From assembly GCA_039619475.1 (NCBI GenBank), contig CM077116.1, positions 146,895,088 through 146,959,087 on the forward strand: a stretch of 64,000 nt of DNA, read 5' to 3'. Within the stretch, counting starts at the first letter, position 1; every line of letters starts with the position of its first letter. The notes beneath the pieces are model-generated. The model searched no databases. It had not been told where the DNA came from and was given only the letters and a program-made list of their open reading frames with translations. Made by a program: the position numbers and the translations under genes. Shown piece after piece: positions 46,862 to 57,994 of this stretch. This DNA comes from Icerya purchasi (taxonomy: Eukaryota; Arthropoda; Insecta; Hemiptera; Monophlebidae).

Positions 46862-49800
46862 CTAAATTGAATTTAGGAGGTTAAGGGAATGAAGGAATTG
46901 GAACGCACTATGGATATGACACGGAGAATCAGCTAGGAGTTGTGATAAGGAAGGGGGGAGGCCATGCTGGGCTCTAAGTGCTATAAGGGAATGACAAGAT
47001 GTTAGTAAATGGGGAATGGAAAGCTGGGTTCTTTGGCAAAAAGGACAAAGAGGGGGATCGGTGCGCTGTAGGAGATACGAATGGGTCAGGCGGGAGTGGG
47101 AAATCCTAAGTCTGGTAAGAATAATATTTTTCTTCCTTGAACGGAATGGAAGGGGGATCTGAGATAGAGGATCAGGTTTAACAAGGAAAAGGTTTTTTTG
47201 TTGACTAGAACTCCATACTTGTTCCCAAGATTTAATTATAAGGGATTTCAAGAAGGATTTCATATCGCTGGTAGAAGAGAAGTACAAGGATATGGATGGA
47301 AGCCGGAATGCCTCCCTAGCAGCTCGGTCGATGGCCTCGTTACCAGGGAAACCAATATGGCTGGGGATCCACATGAAAGATATAGAAATTTGGGATCGAA
47401 TAAGGAGATCGTGAAGGAGAAGGATGCGTTGTACAATTGCATTATCTGTGTAAAAGTTGTAGAGGGACATTAGAACACTAAGTGAATCAGTAAGGATGAG
47501 GTATTTAGAAAGAGGTGGAGCGGAGGAGAGGAACTCAAGACACTTGAAGATGGCGAAAGATTCAGCCGAAAATACAGAGCAGGATTTTGGAAGCCGGAAG
47601 CGATGGGTGGTAGGAGGAACAAAAAAGGCTGATCCAACATGGCCAGTGGATTTTGAACCATCCGTAAAGCAGAAGATGTAGTCAACATATTTGACAGTTT
47701 CGAAAGTAATGTATTGATGAAGGATGTAGTCGGGATATATGGATTTGGGTAGATGGATTAAGTTGAGATTGATATCTGGGGTTAGAAAAAGCCAAGGAGG
47801 AGGGTTAGTGTACACTGGAGCAAGGGGAGGATTGAGAATAAATTTTCTAATTTGAGGAAAACGAGATTCAAACTTATTTTTGATGTTAGTTGCACAGTTA
47901 GGAACACCCAGAGTAGTCTGACTCTGTTGCTGGGGGGTTGAAAAGGAGCTCATTCATCGGAAGGTTTGAATTGACAAGAGTGGAAGTCAAAAAGTTAGCT
48001 GTTAGGATCTCCCTTCTGAAATATAGGGGCAGCTGTCCGGATTCACAATTAAGACTGGCTGTAGGACTAGTGCAAAAGGCTCCAGTGGCTATTCGGATAG
48101 CTGAATGTTGGATAGAATCTAAGGATGACAATAGACCCCGAGCCGCCGAACTGAACGCTTGGCAACCGCATTCTAATCTAGACCGGATTAACGATTGATA
48201 TAGCAGTAATAACATTTTCCGGTCGCCTCCGTTACTTTTATTATTGATCCGCTTTAATATACCAAGAGCTTTAATGCATGTCTTCTTGAGATCCTTGATA
48301 TGTGCGTTCCATAGGAACTTGCTGTCGACTGTCACTCGAAGGTACCGTACCTCCTCTTGGAAATGCAGTTCTAAGCTGTTCAGGAAAATTCGAGGCCGTT
48401 GACAGTATTTAGTGGTCCGATGAAAATTTACACATGTTGTCTTTTCCGCAGAGAATTTGAAGCCTCGCGCAGACGCCCATTCGGAGAGGTCGTTAATACA
48501 TCGCTGCATGACTTTGCTTGCTCTGGTAGGTGAAGAGGATTGAAATGTTATCGTCAAATCATCAGCAAACAGACTAAACTGTACGGGCGCTCGAACGGCT
48601 AGCTGGATGTCATTGATGGCTAATAGAAAAAGTGTTACGCTAAGGACACATCCTTGAGGCACTCCATTTTCCATGGAAAACAGCTGCGAAAAAGTGTCCC
48701 CTAACCGAACTCTGATTTGCCTGTTCGTTAGAAAGCTTTGGATAAGACTAGCCAGCATGGACCACGGATTCCTGCTTTATGCAGGCTCGTAAGGGCCTGA
48801 TATCTCCATACCGTGTCATACGCTTTTTGAAGATCAAAGAAGACAGCATATAAGTGCGCACGATTAGTAAATGCTTTCTGAGCCTTGAGTTGGAGATTTA
48901 CGATAGCTTGAATTGCTGAGCGGTATTTGCGGAATCCATATTGGTGAGGAGTAAATATATTGTTCATTTCGAGGGTCCAGATTAACCTTTTTTGAACGAT
49001 TTTTTCCAATAGTTTGCCCAGAGTACTTGTTAACGCGATAGGCCGGTAGCTAGATCCTTCGGTTTTTACTTTTCCTTTTTTTAATATTGGGATTACTACG
49101 GCTATTTTCCATCTCGTAGGGAATATTCCCTCATTCCACAATCTGTTCAGGATATGTAATAAATATACTTCAGCCGATAGATGTAGATACTTTAACATAA
49201 CAGGATGAACGTTGTCCGGACCTGGCGAGGAATCATGGACATAATATTGGATACAATGTTCTAGTTCCCTTAGCGATATGGGACAATTGTACTCTTCCTC
49301 GTTACTGGAACCGAAGCTCAATGGAATGGCTTCTGTCCTTTGTTTATAACGCATAAATTCTTCGCAATAGTTCAAATTAGACGATACGGCGGAGAAGTGG
49401 GAAGCTAACATGACGGCCATTTCGTTAATGTTGGTAATAAGTAAACCGTCTTTGAATAAAGCGGAGATGGTTTCCTTATAGTTTTTCCCATTGATCAGAT
49501 GGATTTTCTTCCACACAGCGGAAATGGGTACCTGCTGAATAATAGATGAGGTAAAATCTTGCCAGCACTTCCTTTTGGCTGCTCTAATGAGAGAACGTGC
49601 ATGTGCACGTCGTTTGCGATAATTAATAAGGTTCGTTATTGAGTTGTATCTTTTTAGTACTCTCAATGTCTTTTTACGGAGATTTATTGCCTTTGCAATA
49701 TTATTGTTCCACCAAGGAACCCGTTTATTTGACGACGGACTGGACGAGGACAAGGGTATAGCTAGACGTCCAGCTTCAGTGATTTTTTTTGTTAAAAATT

Positions 49801-50590
49801 CGACATCTTCTTCTACATCATCGAAATGTCTGGAGTGGATTTCGGTGCCCTCGGTGAACCTTGGCCAGTTGGCTTCCTTTATCTTCCATTTTCGACACCG
49901 CGACGATTGAAAGCTGGGTACGTTGTATACCAGGAAGATGGGGTAGTGTTCGCTATCGCAAAGATCTGTGTGGCTTTGCCAGTCAATTTGATCGATAAGA
50001 TCGACGGAGATCAGCGTAAGATCGATTGACGAAAAACGCCCTGTTTTTGCATCAATGTGAGTTGGTTGATCCCCCTTGTTTATTAAAGCGATGTTAGGGT
50101 TATTGATAAGTAGGTTATTAATTTGATTTCCTCTGGAATTCTGATATCTGGAGTCCCACGTATAACTGTGTGCATTGAAATCGCCAAGGAGAATAAACGG
50201 CTGTGGTAGCTGATTTATAATTTCTTCAAAGTCGTATAGTGAGGTTTGCCGGTTCGGTGGGATGTAAATATTGCATATTGTGATAGGTTTACGGTGAATT
50301 GTTGGGAGTGCTGTTGTAACAGTAACTGCTTGAATATCGGAGGTAATTGAAAGCGGAATCACTTGTGGAATAGAATCATGTATCAAGGTTAAAACTCCTC
50401 CAGCTGCTATTGAGTGAGAGGTATCATCGAATCGAAATGGTTTGTAACTACGAATAGAAAAACACTGATTAGGTTTCAAATGGGATTCTTGGATGCATAT
50501 CACTGGTGGTTGGTGTTGAGCTATCAGCGTTTGTAACTCAGCTAGGTGCGAGAATACACCATTAATATTCCACTGCAGGATTTTACTCAT
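46862..50590 (-). pseudogene. I-like ORF2: endonuclease, reverse transcriptase, RNase H
   Basis: Begins MSKILQWNINGVF at 50590, 47 bases after the ORF1 stop. Endonuclease at residues 1-220: CIQES (Glu35), GDFNAH (136-141), SIDLTLI, SEHYPI (normally S-D-H). The RT follows with IPILKKGK, SYRPIALTSTLGKLLE, YGFRKYRSA, FFDLQKAYD, GVPQGCVLS and catalytic FADD (48558-48569). RNase H has FTDGSKS, SAES, LTDS and WIPSHIGFPGNEAID, so all four acidic residues are visible. A Cys/His tail follows (LCPFCQ...HLLTSCH). Two frameshifts break it: one base lost near 48757-48760 and one shift near the G run 47932-47937. Everything else is open. Confidence 0.9.
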
Positions 50591-50637
50591 GATTCGTTAG
50601 ATCTGTTTCTGAGCCAGAGGTGCTACTAATCAGTGCG

Positions 50638-51427
50638 TTAACCAGCCTGGTTAACTTGTTTTTGATTCCTTGCCCTACTATATATAAAGTTCTTCAGGAT
50701 GGGTAATGAGTTAACAATTTTTTTAGGATCTATATCCATCTGTCTAACTGCTTCAACATAATTCGTTTCAGTGAGAATAGCAAGCATGATGTCTTCGAAC
50801 TGCTCTGGCGTAACATCATAACGATCAGCGTTTTCCTCCAATTCTTCTTTGGCCACCTTAATTGTTTCCACTAAATTGTCATTTTTATCTTCGGCTGGTT
50901 TCAGCTTCTTAGGTGTTGGTTTTTCTGGTATTTTTCTTGATGTTGTTTCGATAGATGATGAAGAAGTGGAAGAAGAGACCGTTCGTTTGAATGGCGGGAT
51001 CGGAGTGATTGTAGAATATCCTTTATCGATGGGCTGGTCGTCAATTCGAGCTTCATCTTTAGATCCCTCAGTGGAGCGCAGAATTGTACAATCATTAGCA
51101 GATTGAGCTGTATCTTCGACAATTAACAGATCTGGACATTCGGCTGCTAGGTGGCCTTTACGCTTACATCGGTAGCATATTGAGCCTTCTTCCGCTAAAA
51201 AAATTCGGTAGGTGGTGTCATCGTGAGTGATTACTAAGGAGTCGGGAATAAGCTCAACTGACTCCGGGGACACATAAAATTACTTTTTGTTTGTCAGAAT
51301 ATGGGCTAGAGCAGATGACGCAAATCCTGCTCGCATTGTGATGATGGGCGATACAGGAATAATATTATGTTTTTTTAATTCGTCCTCGATTACACCGGTT
51401 GGAATGCTAGGACAAACATGGGAGATG
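50638..51427 (-). pseudogene. I-like ORF1 (gag-like nucleic-acid-binding protein), C-terminal part
   Basis: ORF1 proteins coat the retrotransposon RNA. The frame is open from the truncation point (SIPTGVIEDELKKHN...) to the stop at 50638, except for one TAA at 51280-51282, probably a mutated Gln codon. It includes the zinc knuckle CYRCKRKGHLAAEC (C-X2-C-X4-H-X4-C, about 51150-51195), then a Ser-rich, Lys-rich tail (SSSTSSSSIE; KIPEKPTPKKLKP). The N-terminus is missing because the element is 5'-truncated. ORF2 begins in another frame 47 bases later. Confidence 0.8.
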
Positions 51428-51985
51428 TGAAAAATATTTGATTTATAATCTTATTCCAAAAAAAAAAAAACTTTTTTTGAGAGAACTAGAAAAGGAAAAA
51501 AATTATTTCATATTACGAGTAATATTTCAAATTATATTTTAAGTGAGAAATTTTTTTTCATATTTATTGATTTGATATATAAGGAAGTAATTAATTTAAG
51601 AATTTGAACTTTTCAAGAATTGTCCCCATTAGTATAAGAGCTACAACTGTATTAAATGTCCAACTAATTCTTCAATTTTTACCAGAGTTACAATTGTTAT
51701 AAGCGTTATGGAAAAAAATTGCATGTATTTTCCGTTTAAAACTTCGGTGACTTTGAGAAGCGTGTTAATATTAAAATTAAGAGCACAGATTTTACAGTTT
51801 TTTTTTTTTTTATATACATTTAGAAGATATTTAGCGGGCGGACAAAAAAAAATTCCGAAATCGTGTAAATAAGAACCACCCTAATACACACACATGCACA
51901 CATATTTTATGGAAATGGTTCTAACGATTTTGATAAAATTTACGAATTGTTATAAATATTTTGCGGACAACTGCGTTTAAAAAAT

Positions 51986-52113
51986 GAAATATATCTGTTA
52001 CCGAAAATACAACACTTTACGTTTCGGACAGCTTATACCGACCAACATCAGAAGTGGTCAGTATAAACCGTCCGAAACGTTAAGTGTTGTATTTTTAGTA
52101 GCCAATATATTTC
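51986..52113. repeat. Palindrome inside the 21-bp-TIR element
   Basis: GAAATATATCTGTTACCGAA...CGTTTCGGACAGCTTATACC is mirrored by the right half. Arms of about 58 bp with some eight mismatches and a short centre near ATCAGAAG. Confidence 0.8.
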
Positions 52114-52119
52114 CTTTTT

Positions 52120-52919
52120 AACCGACTTCAAAAAAGGAGGAGGTATTCAATTCGACTGTATTTTTTTTTTTTTTTTTTTTTTATGTGTGTTACCACAGAA
52201 CTTTCTTCTAGATGAACCGATTTTGATGATTCTTCTTTTATTTGAAAGGTGGTGTTTGTCATGTGGTCCCATTTAAATTTGATCAAGGTCTGACCGATAG
52301 TTTTTGAGTTATCCTTAATAATGCGGGAGATTGAAGCTTTTTGGATGCTTTTCATTCATGATTGTTTTCACCGTCGGATTAGATTTTTGACTTAAAATAC
52401 TATAAATTTGCCAAATTACCATGGAAATGTAACTTTTGGTGTTTTTACCGTGGAAATATCTGTTCTTATTAAAATGTTTTAATTTAATTGAATAAAAATG
52501 CACTAAAAAGTAAAAAATAAAATGCTTTTTTACAAAAAATAAATACCGACTTCAAGGTTTATTATAAAAATTTAAAAATGCACTAAAAAGTAAAAAATAA
52601 TTACTCCCGATAAAATATATATATATCAGAGTGATATAACTTAAGGTGATATCGTAATTCTTATACAACATTAATTTTTTGGAGTTGGCATCAAATTCAT
52701 ATTAAAAGAATAATTAAAAACTATTGTTCCTAACATGAATTTAATTCCAACTCCAAAAAGTTAATGTTGTATAAGAATTACGATATCACCTTAAGTTATA
52801 TCACTCTGATATATATATTTTATCGGGAGTAATTATTTTTTACTTTTTAGTGCATTTTTAAATTTTTATAATAAACCTTGAAGTCGGTATTTATTTTTTG
52901 TAAAAAAGCATTTTTTTTG
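52120..52919. repeat. Composite repeat family C with palindromic MITE P, copy 4
   Basis: Near-identical to 35783-36180 over the first 400 bases, differing in the T-tract length and scattered bases. The palindromic P unit (52519-52916) has arms of about 180 bp with only a few differences. Blocks include CAGAGTGATATAACTTAAGG / CCTTAAGTTATATCACTCTG. It is the best-preserved P copy in the window. Confidence 0.85.
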
Positions 52920-52940
52920 TTAAACGCAGTTGTCCGCAAA

Positions 52941-55335
52941 TTATTTATAAAGGTTAATCACTGCTAAAGTTTTAAACGTTTCCTTTACGAATCGTGTTTT
53001 TGAGATTTAGAAATTAATTGATTGAAATCTTATTTTCGAGAGAACTATATTAAAAGAACGATTCTTAAATAGAAGCAGCGCTCGTTTTAACGTTTATATT
53101 TAGGGTTTATACATAGAATACGTTTGACTGAAAATTGATAAACATTCCGAGATAAAATGAATTTATTCGCGACTTACGTGCCGATTTTAAATATTACGCC
53201 AACACTGCAAAGTTTTTTTTTTTTACTTTTTTATTTTGAGGTGGCTTAGGAGGCCATTGCAATTATGCGGATGGAAATTTAAAAAAATAATATTTCCAGC
53301 TTGTGAAATACAAAAACGAATAACGTAATGGTATTCGAAAATGTAGTTCACATCACGTGCATGTTATTGTTCTATTTTGAACTACTTGTGAAACTCACTG
53401 ATAGAATGAGATTGACTCGCAAGTTCAGAACTGATCTGAGTAAAGCTCACTAGGTACTAATAAGACATACGTATGTCTACCATTAAATCTGCGCGAAGCA
53501 TTCTGAAACGGACTCTCCTCGGTAGGCAAAACGTCACTAGAAACCTCAGGATGTAATTTTACACTTGACCTCAATTCGAAGCACATACATCCCACTGCGT
53601 AACGAGAAATATGTATCACCTACGTACGCGGGGCCAGTTAGATAATTATCAGCAGACTTAAAACAGTGCATACGCGTGCGGCACTTCCAACTGCGGTAAG
53701 GGTACGCGCTACACAATTGCGTACCGTTTATAAACATAGTTTTATACAAATTAAATAATGTAATTTTTGCGCTCTGCTCTCAGAGACACATGCTTCTCTA
53801 TCGACCATCTGTTGTTCGAGATTGCCCACTCTTTTTACGTGATGCCTATTACGTCACAGGTGGCTTAAAAAAAGAAGGTTCCAGCAGAGTAGTACCGTAT
53901 CGGTATCTAGGCGTAGCTGTATTCTGCTTGAACACACCTTCGGAATAGTTTTCGTCATGTCATATTTCACACTACGAACGCGGAATAGTTCGCTAAATAC
54001 ACGCGGCCGACTTTGAGACAAATTAAAAAGGAAAAATGTACACTGAAACACACGGCAATAATAGAGCCGTGTCCGCACAAGAGGGAGAGCGCGAACAACA
54101 GGCGTCCAGTGAAAAATACAACGAAAAAACCCGCGCATTATTTATTTACTAATTGTAGAAATAGCCGGTGGTACGGCGACGCTGGAACGCCGGTATCGCG
54201 AAAGTGAAACCAGTTTCCGTTTGCGGTGCTGAAAGGTAAGGCGAGTGACATCGCAGCACGACGGGAGAAGCTGGCCGAGTGTTCGAAGCGCCGGATAAGG
54301 AATTACCCGACTTCACGTTGCAGACGAACTACGTAGAATGCGCCGAAGCCGCTAAAAGAAAGTAAGTCTTGAAGTCGTGAACGCCTCTCAAGAACAGCCG
54401 TGGAAAAAAACGAATGAGAGGCGAATAATTAAAATCGATTCGTCGATAATAGCTCAATTTTTTTCGCGAAAAACATCAGGTTAGCCTGTTTCGTTTGAAA
54501 CGAACAACAGATTTACGCGCGTGTGTGTGTGTGTGTGCGTATCGGCAATAACGGCACTGGCTGAAGATATTAATTAATCGAGAGCGATTTCGATAAAACG
54601 GAAAGTAATTATAAATTTCCCGGTCTCTTCGCAGCTGAGGAAAAACTGTTATAGTCACCAACTGTAACTTCGCTTCTCTGTATGCGGTTTGCGTAACTCT
54701 GGAGACTGATTTCGACGTTGGACCAGATTTTTTCTATTAAAACCGCTTCCTGTCGGTCCCTTGCTTCGTGTTAGTTATACTGACGATTAGCATGCGAGAA
54801 GCGGGAGAAGTGAGGGGAACGCCTTTCAAAGTTCACTCAAAAGCCACCAACAAAACTTTTCAACACTTGCATCTTGGCCGTCGTTTCTTTTAACATTTAC
54901 CGAAATAAAATATGTCATCGTATAATCGCTCGAAAATGCTAAAAACACGACGATTCTCTTTTCAAGCGAAAGCAGAAAGTTGGAATTTGATGAAGATGTA
55001 GAAAAATATGTAAACAACTACGTGCAATTAAATCCGTCGTTTCCCGATTAGTAAATTAATTCCTTTAATTACATGCGGGGGGGAGGGAATTTTTAATGCA
55101 TATAAGTAGTAAAATATAAACAGCAAAAAGTTGTTTTTCTTTTTTTTTGACTTGACAATACAGTTCATTTGGCCAGCACAGGCAACGTTCCAATCAGATA
55201 TTGAATGCACGAAAAAGAAAAAAATATATATACTATATAGGTATTCGGATTAAACTATTTTACGCAATCTACCCATAATACTAAATGGTAAGTATAAACG
55301 AGGAAACTGCATGCTACACAATATGGCCGAAACTA
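52941..55335. other. Unassigned region, partly CpG-containing
   Basis: No coding region supported. 52941-53850 is AT-rich. 53860-54420 is less AT-rich with many CpG (see separate entry). A GT run lies at 54519-54537, and 54800-55335 shows nothing. Confidence 0.3.
53860..54420 (+). promoter_or_regulatory. CpG-rich segment with donor-like sites (candidate untranslated first exon or promoter)
   Basis: Clearly richer in G, C and CpG than its surroundings, with no transposon motif. Strong splice-donor-like strings occur at about 54231 (GAAAGGTAAGG) and 54357 (AGAAAGTAAGTC). A non-coding first exon of a host gene is conceivable. No core promoter or open frame supports it. Confidence 0.2.
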
Positions 55336-55339
55336 CAGC

Positions 55340-55900
55340 GGAGTGGTGCCCACAATGCTCGATGAAATTTCTTCTTCATTGACAATTTCCCGTCGATAGC
55401 CGTGTAAATAGACCGTTTCCTGCTATTTCGATTTATCGCTAGGCTTGAATCGATACCCCGGCGTCTTTGAGATCCGCTGTAATTACATCGAGAGTCATCT
55501 TCGTCTTGACCTACCTACCGGTTTTCTACCTGGAACTCGGAATGTATACTGATAGTAGCGAACCATTTTCGGTTTCCTGAGTCCGTATTACGTGCCCATA
55601 CCAACTTTAACGTTTCTTCCGGAGTTTACTACCTAGGGGGTAGGTGCACTACTCCCATTGTCGCGTGAATACACTCATTTTTGATCCGGTCGGATAGACG
55701 GATGCCTATTGATCATCTTAACATGCGCGCATTTCCATTGTATGTAGAGTTTGTTCTTCTCGACTCACCGCTATTCAAGGCAACTGGACCAACGACTTTG
55801 TTCGGTAGATTTTGGATTTTAACCGAATGGGCATGCGTCTGTCGCACAGCACGCCGGTTACATTTCTCAACAGTCAAAAATCATCCAGCAACCTGACTAC
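55340..55900 (-). pseudogene. RTE-type ORF2 C-terminal remnant
   Basis: Read downwards from about 55830: MPIRLKSKIYRTK, VVGPVALNSGES (a frameshifted RP.LYG.EC block), then GIRLSDRIKNECIHATMGVV, KLRKKR and WYGHVIRTQETE, and finally LDVITADLKDAGVSIQA and ETVYLHGYRREIV. These are the ordered blocks between the RT thumb and the C-terminus of RTE-type ORF2. Several frameshifts and stops are present. It belongs to a different RTE lineage from 40690-42560, judging by motif wording. Confidence 0.75.
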
Positions 55901-56836
55901 CGATGTATATGCTCGCGCCCGATGGAAAAAAGGAATATTCAAATCTGAGTAACCAACTAAATACAGGTAACAGTGTAAACGAAAAAAAACCTCTGCGCAG
56001 TAATTTACTAATCCGATTGAACTTATTTATAAATGCGATGGAATAAATTAATATAAACATATATTAAACAGGTTTAAAATATAAACGTAAAAAACTATTA
56101 GATTTATAAGGTATTGTTGTTTATTTCGCATTGTTTTTACTTTGTTATTTCGGCTAGTCGGTGTTACTTATGCAAACATGCCGCGAAGTAGTTGCAAAAT
56201 ATATTTAACGGAAGAAAATATATAAAACATTTACACATTTAATTAAACAATAAAAAAAAAAAAAATGTGTAAAATAATGGGACAACCACAGATTCTAAGA
56301 TTTTCGTCCTTCGGACCGGGTTCAAATTTCGACATTCTGGATGACGACCCCTACCAGCTCAATTTAACACACCGGTTGTTTCTAAGTTAGCGGAAATTTA
56401 CTAATTTTTATGACGGAGGGCAGCACCTACTGTAAACGTATTCAATACCGGAACTAAAAAAAAAAGTTATAAACCGGAGTTATTAAGTGCGACCGTCATT
56501 GAAAACGTCTTGCTTGCCGGGCGACTAATTACGTAGTTGTATTCGTTATCGACTCAGTTTAATTATATACCTGCAAATTAATTTTGGTAAATAAAGAGCT
56601 CTTTTATCAAACGATAAGTCCGATCTTTGAATTTTTTACTTCATAGTTAATTAAACAATTAATAACTTTCAACTTAAGCATTTTGTTTCCCTGTCTCTAA
56701 TAAGTGCAATCTACACGGAATTACAGTAATCAGATTTTACGCATCCTCTAAAAGCCATTGTCAATATAATGTGCGATATTTCTAAAACAAATGGAAAACG
56801 ATAATAAAAAATTGTTAAATGCAAGGCGAAATTCAA

Positions 56837-56839
<3 letters not shown>
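55901..56839. other. Unassigned stretch
   Basis: No gene. A phrase GGACCGGGTTCAAATTTCGA at about 56315 resembles a B box, but no A box partner was seen. Confidence 0.3.

Positions 56840-56884
<45 letters not shown>
56840..56884. repeat. TA microsatellite
   Basis: About 22 uninterrupted TA units. Other runs: 24430-24457 and 14996-15016. Confidence 0.95.
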
Positions 56885-56888
<4 letters not shown>

Positions 56889-56999
56889 TTAAGTTTAAAA
56901 TTACTCTGTAAAATTAATCTCCGAAACCCGCGTTATCCAAAGATTAATAGACTCAGTTTGAAAACAAATAAGAAGTTGTGACAGACAAAAGTTAATCCA

Positions 57000-57990
57000 T
57001 GCTGAAACCGGGCAAAATATTTCGAGTTGTTACAATTTCTAATTTTAAAGCAAAATATTTTTATTCCATTTCCAAAGGTAAACTTAGCGAATATCCTGCC
57101 TTTTGACTTATTTCTTATTGGAAGGGCAATCCTAAATGAATATAGAGTCACATTAAACCTAAGCCAAATCAAATCTCTAAAATTTATACAAAACAATACT
57201 CTAATTTTGGATCTTGGCACCGAGCCACCGGTTAATAAACTTAAATCTTACCTAAAAAATATTCTAATTGAAATACGGCAGTTGCGATGGGAGAGGGAGA
57301 CTACAGATAGCAAAACCTCCACCTTCTTCCCAAATATTCGTCAAAAACTTAATTTACCCAACCTTGAAATCACCGTCTTCAATGTGCAGGTACTCTCTGG
57401 CTATGGTAATTTTGGAGAATACCTACATCGATTCAATATTATACCATTGCCCCATTGTCGATATTGTGAACTAAATGAAATAGACGACATATACCACACT
57501 GTCTTTAAATGTGGAGCGCCTTAAAAGAACTACGGCAAAAATTTTAAATTAGTGACAACACCTCACTTGTACTGAATGTTCAAAACGTATACCACTTGTT
57601 AGAATATTTCCATGTTGCTTCAGATCTAGATGTAAGTATGTAATTGTGTATGTGGGTATGTGTGCCCATATGTAAATATATGTATATGTAAACTGCATAA
57701 ATACCTAAGACCTGAATTGTATATATATTTAAGAATTGAGTGTATGTACATGTATATGCGTGAGTATGAGTGCTTTTATCCATTAGATAATTTTATTACA
57801 TTAACTAATATGTAACTATCAATACAACTAGCAATACTAATATTTTTCTTTTCCTTGTATTGGTGGCTAAGCGTATGCATCACAAATACAATGTTATATT
57901 TGATGTTACATGTATTATAAAAATGTTATTATATCATAAATATACTTGCCCCATCGGGAACATCCGAACTAGGAAAATAATAATAATAAT
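57000..57990 (+). pseudogene. R1-type non-LTR retrotransposon, ORF2 C-terminus and 3' UTR
   Basis: The frame at 57027-57524 ends with FNVQVLSGYGNFGEYLHRFN and HCRYCELNEIDDIYHTVFKC, the R1-clade pattern tGHG.F..YL.RF...C.yC...eD..Ht.F.C (gag-knuckle-like zinc site). Upstream REIRQLRW-like and STFFPNIRQKL match the usual W...T..F.P spacing. Homology continues past a stop at about 57522, so a frameshift or stop is present. The 3' region runs to a TAA/ATAA tail at about 57975-57994. RT is absent, so the copy is strongly 5'-truncated. Confidence 0.75.
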
Positions 57991-57994
57991 AAAC

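Larger units (their letters stand above)
46758..51427 (-). mobile_element. I-like non-LTR retrotransposon, 5'-truncated, 4.67 kb
   Basis: Contains the end of ORF1 with a zinc knuckle, ORF2 with endonuclease, RT and RNase H, a short 3' UTR and a (TAA)n tail as in I-type elements. The exact duplication TGAAAAATATTT flanks it at 46746-46757 and 51428-51439. That duplication and the few lesions indicate a comparatively recent insertion by target-primed reverse transcription. The 5' truncation falls inside ORF1. Confidence 0.9.
46164..51881. mobile_element. Large palindromic (fold-back) element split by an I-like retrotransposon
   Basis: The left arm starts GGGTGGTCCTTATTTAC (46164). The right arm, reversed, starts GGGTGGTTCTTATTTAC (51881 inward). 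TA flanks at 46162-46163 and 51882-51883. Arm similarity runs through CTAGTTCTCTCAAAAAA (46555 / about 51488) into GATTATAAAT and on to a turn near 46670-46690, where GTCGTAAAATC meets GATTTTACGAC. With the retrotransposon (46758-51427) and one copy of its 12-bp duplication removed, a palindrome of roughly 1.05 kb with arms of over 500 bp and a very short spacer remains. It has no coding capacity. TA flanks suggest a Tc1/mariner-type mover, which is inference. Confidence 0.85.
51960..52940. mobile_element. 0.98-kb element with 21-bp perfect terminal inverted repeats
   Basis: TTTGCGGACAACTGCGTTT... at 51960-51980 is exactly mirrored at 52920-52940. Inside, in order, are a 128-bp palindrome (51986-52113), the ACCGACTTCAAAAAAGGAGG repeat block and a 0.4-kb palindrome of family P. 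It has no transposase. The counterpart at 35783-36600 has the middle and right parts but not these outer ends, so this is either a complete form or a fusion. The target duplication is unclear because the flanks are AT-rich. Confidence 0.75.

Noticed and set aside
46862..47953. Separate gene encoding an RNase H protein
   Set aside because: It is the frameshifted 3' part of the I-like ORF2, in order with endonuclease and RT on the same strand.
54013..54207. Short coding exon in the CpG-rich segment
   Set aside because: 64 codons without motifs; both strands are open over parts of the segment.
56300..56360. tRNA gene from a GGTTCAAAT-like B box
   Set aside because: No matching A box or foldable arms.
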